Shown in pieces: positions 22,007 to 33,900 of a DNA stretch of 64,000 bases. The position numbers and the translations under genes were made by a program. The notes under the pieces were generated by a model that saw only the letters and a list, made by a program, of their open reading frames with translations, was not told where the DNA came from and searched no databases. Position 1 is the stretch's first letter, and every line of letters begins with the position of its first letter. The DNA is from Hydractinia symbiolongicarpus (lineage: Eukaryota > Cnidaria > Hydrozoa > Anthoathecata > Hydractiniidae): contig NC_079889.1 of the NCBI RefSeq assembly GCF_029227915.1, positions 9,550,001 through 9,614,000 of the forward strand. Reading direction: 5' to 3'.

Positions 22007-23071
22007 TCAGATTCTGTTTAGACCATCAACAAAATTTAAAGCCAAACGAGCCAAACCCCTACTATTCAAGTGAAGTTTACCTTGGTTGAGACAGTCTTGT
22101 TTCATATTGCTGTTATCAATAAATATTAAGTTTTTCGATTGACATAGACTTTCAATTCTTTGATTTGTGTCACTAATTTGTTTATTATAGTTGCCATCGT
22201 ATCTATTTACGATTCCAGAAATAAGGATTTCTATTTTCTTATCTTTATCAATTTCGCGAATTGTGTGGATAACATTCTTCAGCTTTTTTACTGTGCCAAT
22301 CCCGTTCGTAATATCATTGGTTCCAGAGTGGATAATAATTGCATCCGGAAGTTTTCGTGAGTATGGCTTAACATGATCGACAATATCTTCAGTTGTAGCA
22401 CCAGGCTGACAACGAATTCTAACAGAGTCTGTCTTTGATATTCCGTATGGTCGAATATGTTTTACGATTGAATCACCTACCACAATAATCTGTTTCCTTT
22501 CGTTTGATGTTATATTCAAATCAAGGTTTCTGTGTTCGTCGTGTGTACTTTTTTTGACGTCGTTAACATTTTTTTGATTTTTCTTTCGAGTTGTGATGTT
22601 AGCATCACCTAATTGATCATTTGAATTCACGAGAGTTGGCCGGTCATTATCTTTCTTTTGTGTTGAGATATCGACACTTAAAGGTTGGTTAATCGTTTCT
22701 TTTGTATTATCATAAGTTGTGAGTTTAACATTTTTAAAAGTTTTCGACTCCGTTGCCATAGTAATATTATTCTGTGAAGGCGTCTGTGCATTTTTTGTGA
22801 TATAATTTTCATCAGTATTTTTTAAGAACAATCGCAGGATTTCGTCCTTAGAACTCAACTGCTCCCTCAGAAATTGAATTTCCTTCAATAGGTGATCAAT
22901 AAGAACTTCATTCTTACCGTTAATGATTTTACTCACGTCTTTTAAAATTTCAAGCTTCAGTTCTCGTTTTTCTGATTCCAACAACTTTTTGTTAATTATT
23001 TTGTCAGTCGAGCTGATGAAATTTGCTGTATTAACTAAAGTGGGTGACATACTTTGTTCAGTGAAGTCCAT
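22007..23071 (-). CDS. Retrotransposon ORF1 with SGNH-hydrolase (esterase-like) domain
   Basis: 354 codons. The N-terminal half is Lys/Asn/Thr-rich, with a possible coiled coil at about 25-85 (KLLESEKRELKLEILKDVSK and onward). The C-terminal half, from about residue 190, is an SGNH/GDSL-type fold. VVGDSIVKHI carries the block I Ser, IIHSGTNDI has the block III GxND-like motif, and LHLNSRGLARLAL holds the block V His. In CR1-like retrotransposons the ORF1 esterase domain is known and thought to act on lipid or in particle formation. The frame is intact although its partner ORF2 is broken. In-frame sequence extends upstream of the chosen ATG (NESTDSINIEKLIDNFEKNP), so the original start may have been further 5'. 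Confidence 0.7.
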   Translation of the reverse strand: MDFTEQSMSPTLVNTANFISSTDKIINKKLLESEKRELKLEILKDVSKIINGKNEVLIDHLLKEIQFLREQLSSKDEILRLFLKNTDENYITKNAQTPSQNNITMATESKTFKNVKLTTYDNTKETINQPLSVDISTQKKDNDRPTLVNSNDQLGDANITTRKKNQKNVNDVKKSTHDEHRNLDLNITSNERKQIIVVGDSIVKHIRPYGISKTDSVRIRCQPGATTEDIVDHVKPYSRKLPDAIIIHSGTNDITNGIGTVKKLKNVIHTIREIDKDKKIEILISGIVNRYDGNYNKQISDTNQRIESLCQSKNLIFIDNSNMKQDCLNQGKLHLNSRGLARLALNFVDGLNRI

Positions 23072-23419
23072 TGGATTCTTTTCAAAATTGTCTATAAGTT
23101 TTTCGATGTTAATACTGTCTGTGGATTCGTTCGATTTACTTCTGGTAATAGAGCAGTATGGCAGGTATCATTTTTAGGTGTTATTGACAGGTATTTTTAA
23201 CAAGCTAGTGCCCAGGACTAAATGGATAAATGCTGTAAACAAACAGTAAAATGTAACAATTTAGTTTAATGATATTCATTCTTTTTTTCTTTTTCATATT
23301 TGCAACTTCCAAACACCAGGTGGCCTCAAAAAATGTAAAAAAAAAATTTTAAAATACAATTAATAAGACACACAGGCACATGTTTTCTTTTGGTTTCTTA
23401 CAAAACAATAAAATTAAAT

Positions 23420-24962
23420 GCGATTGGCTTAATTTATTCTCCAGAGTCTATTGTTTAATACGTGCATGCGAAGAGAAGGGAATAATGTTAAATGTAGGTT
23501 TGAAGTTGGTTGATCAAGTAATGGAAGTTATTGAAAGAGTGATTGATAAGTTACTTAGAGAAAGAATTGATATAGATAAGATGCAATTTGGTTTTGTTCC
23601 AGGGCGTGGCACTACAGATGCAATATTTTTACTCAGACAGCTTCAGGAAAAGTATTTAGGAAAGAGAAAAAATCTCTATTTTGCCTTTGTAGATTTAGAG
23701 AAAGCTTTTGATAGAGTGCCACGTAAAGTTATTTGGTGGGCTATGAGAAAATTAGGTGTGGATGAGTGGCTAGTTACGATGGTACAGTCTATGTACAGCA
23801 ATGCTAGAAGTCGTGTCAGGATTAACGATTCACTTAGTGATGAATTTAGTGTAAATGTTGGTGTACATCAGGGTTCTGTACTTAGTCCTTTGTTGTTTAT
23901 TCTAGTCTTAGAAGCGCTGTCGATGGTGTTCAGAACAGGTTGTCCATGGGAGTATGCAGATGATTTGGTACTCATAGCAGAGTCGATGAAAAGTTTGAGA
24001 AGTGGAAGAAAGGACTAGAGGAGAAAGGGCTGAAGGTAAACACAGCAAAGTCTAAAGTCATGATTAGTAGCATTGCAGCCAAGTGTGACCTTGTAGTTGG
24101 AAAGTGGCCTTGTGGAGTTTGCAGGAAAGGGGTTGGTAGTAACTCAATTTTTTGTCAGACTTGCAAGCATTGGGTACATAAGAAGTGCAGTAGTATTAGT
24201 GGAAGGTTAAGAGCTGACATACAGTTTGTATGCAAGCGTTGCAAAGGTGAGATTATAGAGAATGAAGTATTTCCAGCTTTAATGATGTACAACAGTGGCT
24301 CGTTAGAGATAGTTAAGAACTTCTGTTACTTTAAGTAACAGAAGTCCTAATAGGTGTTATGTTGGGCAGTGAAGGGGGTGTTGGAAGAAGTGTTACTTGC
24401 AGGATAGGTTCTGCTTGGAAAAAGTTCAGAGAGTTACTTCCTTTGTTGACTAGCAGAGTCCTGTCAATTGAGGTAAAAGGTAGGTTGTATGAGGCCTGTG
24501 TAAGAAGTGTTATGTTGTACGGTAGTGAGACATGGGCAGTGAAGCAGGAAGATCTTGACCGTTTAGAAAGGAATGATATGAGAATTGTTAGGTGGATGTG
24601 TAATGCCAGTCTGAGAGACAGAAAGAGTTCAGATGAGCTAAGAAGCAGGCTAAGTCTCTGTAGAATTAAAGATGTTATCCAGATAAGAAGATTGAATTGG
24701 CTGGGGCACTTGGAAAGAATGGAGAAGGATAATTGGGTAAGAAAGTGTAGAGACTTGATAGTTCCTGGGGCAAAGCCCAGAGGCAGACCGAGAAAGACTT
24801 GGCAGGAGGTTATAAGGACAGACTTGATAGAGAGGAAGTTGAGTTTACATCTAACACAGTCTAGATCAGATTGGAAGAGGGTCATTAATATACCCCGTCC
24901 AACCCATGCTAGCATGGAAAACGGACGTTAAGCCGAGAATGATAAATGATGATGATGATGTA
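23420..24962 (+). mobile_element. RTE-like non-LTR retrotransposon, 5'-truncated, (GAT)n tail
   Basis: The element is cut off at its 5' side inside the reverse transcriptase and ends in a GAT/ATG trinucleotide tail (about 24946-24961) instead of poly-A. The products are described under 23440-24931. A second, more truncated copy on the opposite strand lies in an intron at 46363-46688, showing that this family spread in the genome. Confidence 0.75.
23440..24931 (+). pseudogene. Reverse transcriptase with embedded PHD-like zinc finger, broken
   Basis: Piece 1 (to 24018) holds RT motifs QFGFVPGRGTTDAIF, FAFVDLEKAFDRVPR, GVHQGSVLSPLLF and EYADDLVLIAES. Piece 2 (24060-24338) contains a Cys/His cluster CGVC, FCQTCKHWVHKKC and CKRC, a PHD-like double zinc site lying between palm and thumb. 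Piece 3 (24359-24931) has the thumb and C-terminal region (SVMLYGSETWAVKQ, RLNWLGHLERM, GRPRKTW) and ends PTHASMENGR. Frameshifts lie near 23985 and near 24335. The second coincides with a perfect 12-bp foldback (24319-24330 and 24334-24345). The endonuclease part is missing. Zinc-finger insertions of this kind are familiar in animal RTE-like RTs. Confidence 0.75.
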
Positions 24963-25441
24963 GCAAGAACAGATTTAGCTAGGAGAAAAAGGCATTTAGA
25001 TAGCAGATGTAGATAGCAAAGGGTTTCCTCGTTAATGAGAAATAAAGCATTTAAATGAAAAGTTATAAAAAGCCATTACAGAAAAGTAGACATTTTTATG
25101 TAAACCAAAGAGAACTTGCTGCAAAATAAAAAAAATTAATGTAAAATAAAATGTTATTTCTATTGACGCGAAAAAACGAAGTAAAAGTTTTTACAATGTC
25201 TCAGGTAGCAGAGAAATGTGAGCTATCGATAAAAATTATGCTACAACGAATTCTCGTTTTTTATCTTATATTTGAACACGTACTCACAAATCATTCACTT
25301 ATTGTACTTGCATGCACAAGCGGCTGTACTCGAGGGTACAGAGTAGTATATTCACTGATTACTCATACTCGTCTTGCAACTCGTCATTTAATATACCCGT
25401 ACTCGTATACTCATGAATAGTTACTCACGATCGGCACTGTA

Positions 25442-27954
25442 TGGTAAATCTTTTCCTCAGAAATAAAAACACACATCCAGGACATTCCCTTTTTTGAACA
25501 TATGGACGTGTAACATGGGTAGAGAAGAAAAAATTCAGCAAGTTTTTCCTGCATGAAAATCCGCCAAATTTTGACACCATGTTTATGGTTTTAACCGGAT
25601 CGTGTATTTCACATTTTAGGTATACTTAAAGGGCCACGAAACAATCAATGAGCTCTATCCTCACAATTTACAATAAATGGTGTGTAATAAACCGACTACC
25701 CAAAAGGTTATGGTGCAAGAAATTATACACACTTCACAACCATATAGGCATGTAGACAACAATTTTTGAATAATTAATTTAATGTAAATTAAATACAGAA
25801 AGTTGAACACTGGCTAATGATATTTTCCAAAATGTCAAAATAAAAAGGACGTAACTCCAATTTTTCAAAAAATTCAGATTTTTCTATTTTTAAAAGGTAC
25901 GAACTTATCTTCATTTTTTAGGAAAATTTTGTGAAAAAGGGGACCCCAATTTCATCTTAAAATTAAAAAAAACACTTTTTTTTGTTTAGAAAAGCTCTAT
26001 CTCTAAAAACCTTTTTTAATTCATAAAAATGCAGACATACTAAATAGCACTTTTTATCTCCAAAGTGCATTTATTTCCACATAAAAAGGTTATTTTGAAT
26101 GCAACAGAGATTTAAAAGGTATGCAAAAATTATAATAAACACAATATATACAAGAGTTGCAATTCGTTAATTTCAATTTAAGCACTATAATTAAATTTTA
26201 CTAGTTAGATAATATTATCGTGCAGTGTTTTACATTAGTTCGACAGAAAATTTTAACTACTTTGACATATCTAAACATTATTTATGTCAAATCTTCTTAT
26301 GCTGGTCAAAATGGGAAGACAATTTCAATAACATGTCTGCTGAGCAGGAATAATAATCCTCAACCAACCAGAATACAGTTGACGCTTGATAACTAAAATG
26401 CTTTGAAAAGCAAGTCTTTTTAATTTTTTTAAGAAGCTCTTTTCGTTCTCAAGATATTCAAATGTAAAGAATTTCAAATTAAATTATGATGCATAAATTA
26501 TGATATATTTAATTAAGGGCAATTTTACACATGTTTTTTTTGTAATAAAAACATTTTACATATCAGGACAACACAATTATAGAAATTTTTCATTTTTGTC
26601 TAGATTTTGTCCCCCAAAAACGATAATTACATTATAGAACAAAATCCACGTTAATTAAGAATGCGTTCGTTTACATTCTGCTGACTTATGTGACACAAGT
26701 TAGTTACCGAACAGAATGTACTAATCGATACTGTCATGGCAACCGTTTGGCTACTTTGACCTTAAATGTCTCAGGAACCAAAGCTTACAAATGTAAAAAA
26801 TTTAACACACTTAAAATTCACACTATAGTGAACATTTTAAGCACAACTTGTTATCAATCATTAGTTCTCATTTAAAAACAAAGTAGTCTATTGAAAAAAG
26901 TAATTATTCAAGTTTTACATATAAAACCTTTACTGTAACAAGAATACCTTCTATATATTTATTTCTTTAATGTGTCAGCCCTTTTAATTTAAAAGTGCAT
27001 TAAACATCAGCAAACACTGGTAGCAATTTTATAACTCACATGAACAAAAAATTGCCCACAGGTTTTGAAGTTAACAAATCACTCAGCAAACTTGCCACTT
27101 TCGTCAGCAATTATACTCTTTCACATATTTAGTAGCAATATATAGCATTCTTTTTTTACATAACACATTGCTCTCAATATTTTAGGGTAGCGTTTACTTT
27201 TGTTCGGGAAATGCAAGATTTAGCTATGCCCTAATGTTTGGTGCAGAAAAAACAACATTTATTAATTTTCACATTTCCACAATAATTGAACTTACCACAA
27301 GTAGTTATTAACTGTTTTTAATGTTGTATATAGTTTAAGCGCAAATTAATTATATCAGTTGATTTTGACATTGTCGTGGAAGGGAACTTGACTGACAGAA
27401 ATAATTTTTTTCATTGTTAAATTTTTGGGGTTTTTTTTTTGCCCTTGCGATTGCACAAGTTCTAAGGATAATTTTACTGCAAGAAATAATTTCTGATGCC
27501 AGTTTACAACACGCCTTTTTTATTTAAGATTCAGAAACAAAAAAAGCTAAGAACATGCACTATAAAAAACATAATTTTAGGAACAGAAAGCAATACATAT
27601 ATATTTTGCTGTGTGCTCTTGCAATTTCGTGTTTGCACTAACTAACAACACAACACGTTTTTTATCGCAATGTTTTGGAGTGATTGTGTGTGTTAAACTT
27701 TTTAAACAAGAACCATTTGTACCTGAAATAGGACAAAACTTAAGAAACATTAAGCCTGCTCACTTTCACAAGTTTCTTATTTAAAAAAAAATATGTATTT
27801 TAAAAATACATCAACAATTATGTTTGGCAAATACCGAGTGGCGATGTTTATTACAAAGGTAGATGTGTTTTGCAAACCCTAGGAAAAACCTTGTTTAAAA
27901 AGTAAAATTTGGGATTTTATAACCTTTATTTTGTTGTATGCAATTTAGGTTGTG
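25442..27954. other. Intergenic, upstream of the BICRA homologue
   Basis: AT-rich sequence with no repeat structure or gene that I can support. Any 5' untranslated exon and the promoter of the BICRA homologue should lie here, because its first coding exon is preceded by an acceptor, TTTAG, at 27944-27948. Confidence 0.35.
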
Positions 27955-30900
27955 ATGGCTAATCCCAACAACTCCCAAACATCCTTTCAAGAAGAATTTA
28001 ATCGACTCACATTTTTGGCATCAATAGCGACTGGTTCATCTGCAACAACACGACCAATTGGCTCCACTTCTCAAGCAAAAAATTCTCTCAATACGTCATT
28101 TGTCCCAAATACCTCAACAGCCAACAGTTTTTCTGTATTGAGGGGAAGTACTTCAAAGCCAACAACAGATCAACCTTTAGTAAATGGTTCAAACAGAACT
28201 ATTACCACTGTGGCTTCCAGTACAACGAATGTGGGGAAAATTAATAGTTTACTAATTAACTCAGGTTTACGAAATATCAATTCAGCTGCAGGTGCTTTTC
28301 GAAATCAAAACATTGTAAGTGCTTCCACACAAAGGCAACCCATAAGTCATTCTCAGTTTCACACCACAGGAGGTCCTCGGGCAGTTTCGCAGATGCGTCC
28401 ACAACTTCAAAATCCCCGAATGCCAACACCTAGGCTACAAGCACAAAATCAGCAATTAAATTCAACTCCTCCAAAAACTATTTTATTTTCACCATATTCA
28501 CCAAACAAGACTTCTTCTGCACAGCAGTTAACACGGCCTAGTGCCCTTCAACAAAATATGACAACAAATGGCCTGAATATGACCCCAACGACAAACACAA
28601 CCACTAAAGTTACAATTAGTTCAAATAGCCAATCCATGAATCCAACATTGATTATATCACAAAATTCGAGCCCTTCTAAAATGGCAACACAGAGTATAGC
28701 AACATCATCTGGTCAAACAATTCTGTTACCAGCCAATTTTGCAGGTGTGCATAACTATTTATTTTTAAATTGAAATGCCTTTGACTATGATTAGTTTTCT
28801 CCGACTCTAGGGAGGGTTTGGGATAAAAATTCCCTTGCCAGTTTACCATTTTGTGTAGGCCTGTTTATTGAAATGTATGAAGTATTGTTTTTGTTATTCA
28901 TAGGTATGTCTGGAAAGGTATTTATAGTAAATAATGCAGGAAAAGCTCCTCAGACAATAGCAATAGCACCCACGTCAAAATCTTTGCAACAACTTCAGCA
29001 ACAAACACAAGTCCTTCCGTCACAGCAATCCAATATTCAGACTTCACAACAAGTGTTACTCCTTCCAAATCCTGTGCCACAAAATGCATCAGACAAACCG
29101 AATATGCCAATGACTTCATTGCAACAACATCAACAGCAAGTTGTCAACAATGCCTTACAAATGATTGCTGCACAGCACAATAGTCCTCAACAACTCAAAA
29201 TTCAGCCATCCTCTGTTACCAATCAACTTGCTCCAAAGCAAATGCAGTCTGTTTCTCTTAGTTCATTTCAAAACATCCGACCTAAATCTTTTTTGCCACA
29301 AACAAAAACCATACAGCCAAAAAGTAGTAATTCTGTGAATTCTTTTTCACAGGGAAAAACAAGCGTAAATCCTGCATCAACACAAGCGATTCGACTCTCC
29401 CATTTTCCCACGCAAGGTAAGAAATCGATATCAATGACGCAAAACAATCAAGCAAACGTTTTGTTGCCAAGTACAGCATCCAGGGATAGGGTTGTTTCAA
29501 CTGCACAAGCATCACCCTTGATGTCACAATTTGATAAAACAATGTCACACCATTTGCAAACTCTTGAAAAAACTGACCCGCATTTGTTTTTGCACAAAGG
29601 CAATAAGTTGGTAATTAACCAATTTCAAAAATCATCTTTTGATAAAACTTTTAAAACAATGCAACCATCAGCTAATGGACAGCAGCAACAAGTGGGTAGC
29701 ATACTGCAACAACAAACATTAAATAGAAGTAATATCCAAACCAGTGTTTCGGGTTTAACCTCACAACTGAAGCTACAGTCAAACTTACAATCTCAATTTA
29801 ATACCTCACAACAACATTCTATGGCATCGCAGCATATAGTCTCCACTAGTCCTCCTGTCAGTATTGCGACACAAGTTTTAACAATGCCCCAAAAGCAACA
29901 AGCAGCATTGCAAAGCATTTTAAAACAGCAATTACAGCAACAGCAATTGCAGAACAAGGTCATTGTTGGAAAACCTCAGCAAAATATTCTAAAGCAACAA
30001 ACTCAAGTCACAACGCAACAAATTCTTGCTCGGCAACAACAATTGCAGTTACAGCAACAGCAGCAACTTCTTCAACAAAAGCTTGATCAAAAAAATGCTG
30101 TTAGTCAACCACAGTTATTCATGATGCAACAAAAAATTCTGCAGCAGGTATGTACCTCGATGTGACAATCTCATTTAAATATGGTAAGGAAATTTAAACC
30201 ATGCATTAGGTGTGTGTGTGCGTAAAAACCTCAGATTCTATTGAAGTATTTATGAGAAATTTCTCATTTTAGGTGCAGAACCAGCAAAAAATCTCTCCAC
30301 AATTAATTAATGTTTCGCCGAAAATCGACGTTGTGCAGCAGTCAACAGTTCAACCAAATGCTCCTTTGAAACTACTATCCAGTTTGACAAATATGGTAAA
30401 TTCTTCGCTTAATTCGAAAACGATTAATACATCATCAGTCAATGTAAATGCTATGAACAAAACTACGTTATTGCCAGGGCTTGCTTCTGGCGGACAAGTT
30501 GGAATGAGTCCTGTGTTGGTGCAACTACCAAATGGTGCACATGTTTTAAACACTACTCAGCTGACACCAGCCCAAATTATTGAACTTCAAAAATCACTTC
30601 AAGCAAACATGAACAAACAGTCAATTGCCTCCACTACCCCTCTGCCTGGTCAATCCATTGTCTCAACAGTCACAAATAATATTCAAAATCATATAACAGG
30701 GCCCGCATTATCAGCAGCTGCAAAAGCTGCTTTGCAAAATGCATCTATTCGTCCTGCTTTAGGGCGATCAGCGTTCTCTTTACAACAAGGAAAAAACATC
30801 AAGGTTACTGGTCAACAACAACAACAGCAACAGAGTTTACAAAAGCAACAGTTAGCTTCATCTATAAAAGAACAACTGGCTTTTAATAAAAATCTTCAGG

Positions 30901-33900
30901 AGCAACTAAAACATTTGACACCCACACAACGAGATTTAATTATAAAACAGTACGCTGCAGGGAAAATTAATATCAACTCATCTACATTGTCTGGTCCTGT
31001 ACTGTTAGCTTCTATATTAAAAAGAGACATCGAATCATCGGCGAATTCCTCATTGCCAAAACCGAATATTCTTCAAAGGAAAAGTGAATCCTCCAAGGTA
31101 ATTTTTATTTATACTTGGCTTAATTTTGAATCATTTTGTCATTCACAGTATCACAGCCAATGCGCATTAGTCAACGGTAAGGCATCTTGACTGTTATTTG
31201 ACTTACTTTGTGCAAACCATCTAAACCTATCCATGTATTTTTTGACTTCGCTAACTTAAAGGAAATTTTTTTGCTACTTGACTACTTAAGAGTATCTAGA
31301 TGCCAGGGTTACCTACAATACGTTTTAAAGAGAAAAAAAGAAAAGGTGCTTCAGGATTTTTATTGTTTAAAGAACAGGCAGGTTTTTGTAACAAACATTT
31401 TGCTAGTGTTCGGTTAATAATCCTGCATATTTAATTTTTTTTTACGTAAGAAGGCTCTTCAGGAGCATATAATGAAGCAAAAAGCACATGTCAAGTGATT
31501 TGGGCATGCAGTTTGGGTGGACCGTATTGGTCAATTGTTCATAAATTTAGTGTTTTTTCTGTGTAACTGTTAGCATACCTAAGTTTTGCATCTTTTCAGC
31601 ATGTGTGCCTGCTATCAGACGCTCTCCTGTAGAAGCCTTCCCTAAAAAGCCAAAGTTGCATATTTTCGAAATTAGTTTTGATATTCTAGAACAAACAACT
31701 TCGAATATAATCATAAATTATGGTTTAACTTTCAGTCACAACACAACCTGTTAGGTTTAGATGTTCATTTAAATGTTAACCGAAGTTTCCTGGCGCCGAA
31801 ATTGATACAAAAAAAGCCATCAAATGTTTTCCCACCTTCAACTTACAGCCTATGCATAGAAAAATATTTTTATTTTCGCATTTTAGATTGCCAATCAAGC
31901 TATTAAAAGGTCTTTGGATGCTGTGAAAACGGAAGCAGAAGAACATCCCCTCGCAAAAAAGTGAGAAATCTTTCATTCCTCTCTTTTTTCTCTTTATAGT
32001 TTTATAAAAAGTTATATAAGTGATTATTATCTGTGTCCTATTTAAAGCAAAAAAAGTAAAAAAAGTGAGAATTTTTTCGCCATCTTTGTATGCGCACCTG
32101 CCCTCATTTTTCCTTATTCATGGCAAAAGCGTTTAATTTCAGAATGAAAATATTTTACTAAAACCCAACTCTTCTTAATTCTCCTGAAATTTTAATTGGA
32201 AACAAAAATAGTCGTTCACAAGTGCAACAACTGGAACTCCAGAAAAAACAAACAAAGTGACATTTCATGAACAAAAATTAGGAATCCCTTAAACTTTTTT
32301 CACAGATGGAAGAGTGCACTACAAACTGACCAACTACGATATGTGTCACCACAGTACAGAACTCCGTTCAAAAACGTTAAAGATGCTATAACTAGACTTT
32401 TACCGTATCATATCTGTCAGGACGATGACGATAATGATGATGATGAAACAAAAGAAAATCGTAAACGTAAGTATTACTATTTTATAAGTACATCATGTAC
32501 TATTAATTTATTTATTTACTTATTTATTCTTTCTTCAAAGTCGATATACACTGAAATGACCTTGAAACTTTATAAAATATGACTTAAAATAGGTTAGCCT
32601 TAGGCTCAAACAGCATACGCTGTTAGATTTGAATTTGTTGTATGGGATAAAGTTGGGACGTACGTGCCGAAAACAAGACAAGATGAAGAGTAATTTTGCA
32701 TGTCGAGTACAAGTGCCCAATAATGTAATGTTTTCCAATAATGTAATGTTTTCACGGTTATAAAAAAACAGGATGAAGGTCTATTGGAGAGATGGAGGAA
32801 TATTGTATTTTTGGTCGTAAATAACACGTAGAGAAACAACAGAGATACTTATGTTGTAAGAGGCTTCCATATAAGAATCATCTGCTCTTTAATCTTACGT
32901 AGAATCAAGGATGTGCGACTTGAATTTGCAATCCCCCTTTTTTGTATCCTGTGTAGTAGAAGCAGTATATGCAACACAAGGCGTAATCCTTTAGAACAGA
33001 AAGCAAAATTTAAGCAATAAATAGCTTGAAGCAAGCAAATAAGAAAAAGGGAAACAACAAAAACAAACAAACAGCAAACAACAAAGAAACAACAAAAAAG
33101 CAATACTTTTCTTGACTGAAAGACTTGGTTTTAAAAGCATGTCCAGTTTCATACACCGACAAAGTGCTTAAAACAAAAGTTTGATTTCAATTGGGATACC
33201 ATCAAAACTGAGCAAACAAATGTAAATTCCATCATCCAATATGGATAGTCTCTTACCCAATTAAAAAACATTAAACTTCGGTAAAATTTTGTGTTGCTTG
33301 CAAATAAATCGTGTATGAAAACTGCTAATTTCAATGGCTTATTTCAATTCCAATCTTTTTTCTTTTTTTTTTCTTTTACGGAATTTAATTTTTGACAATT
33401 TCAAAAAATAACTTCCCGCGAAAATAATTTGTAAAGTCGCTATTCCCGAAATTCGCGAAAATTAATTCTTCTGAAGTTTTTTTCATTTTTTTTACTCGAT
33501 TAGCCCTATATATAACAGATATGTGAATTTTATTTTAAGCTGTCCTTACTTTATGTCTAGAGAGTCTATTTAAATGGAGATTAACATTCACTCTCGTAAT
33601 GTACATTTCTGAAGAAATTTTTGAATTTTTTTGTGGCAACCAAATCATGTAGCTTTGCATTTTCATTGGCGGAGAATTTTATACCTTAATTGATTGTAAT
33701 TGGTTATACCATTAGAATTACAGCTTTTCTCTGTTTTATATTTTTAGATGATTTTTTGCTCCAGACGTATGCTAAAAATGTACAGGATCGCAAAAACTGG
33801 ATGCTCGCTAAATTTAATCATCTCCTGCTGGAAGAAGACCAGGTTAGTTTATGTTTGAACTATTTGTCGTCGTCATAAAGCTACTCTGTTGTACCTTTTT

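Larger units (their letters stand above)
18950..23175 (-). mobile_element. CR1/L2-like non-LTR retrotransposon, nearly full length, decayed
   Basis: Reading on the minus strand, the order is ORF1 with an SGNH-hydrolase-like domain (22007-23071, open but without ATG to about 23171), then ORF2 with AP-endonuclease and reverse transcriptase (21964 down to 18956). The RT C-terminal region (NRINNLHVRALRIIYCD, then ELLHRDKS and LAIEIYKAKNKLSPDI) is typical of CR1/L2/Rex-type elements. ORF2 is broken by at least one stop and two frameshifts, so the copy cannot move by itself. It sits head to head with the RTE-like element at 23.4-24.96 kb. Confidence 0.8.
18182..25439. mobile_element. Nested transposon block bounded by imperfect TIRs next to TA
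   Basis: The left end, CAGTTCCGATCGCGAGTA (18182), and the reverse complement of the right end, CAGTGCCGATCGTGAGTA (ending 25439), stay alignable for about 45 bp. Both ends are flanked by TA (18180-18181 and 25440-25441). ACGAGTA/GAGTATAC subterminal motifs crowd both ends (18195-18345 and about 25265-25435). A CAGT start next to TA suggests a TA-targeting cut-and-paste element, Tc1/mariner-like or another TA family, with no transposase left. Two non-LTR retrotransposons occupy its middle. Because TIRs diverge and TA is frequent, this is a supported inference. Confidence 0.5.

Noticed and set aside
24331-24915. 194-codon minus-strand frame
   Set aside because: Antisense shadow of the RTE-like reverse transcriptase, which is recognisable on the plus strand.
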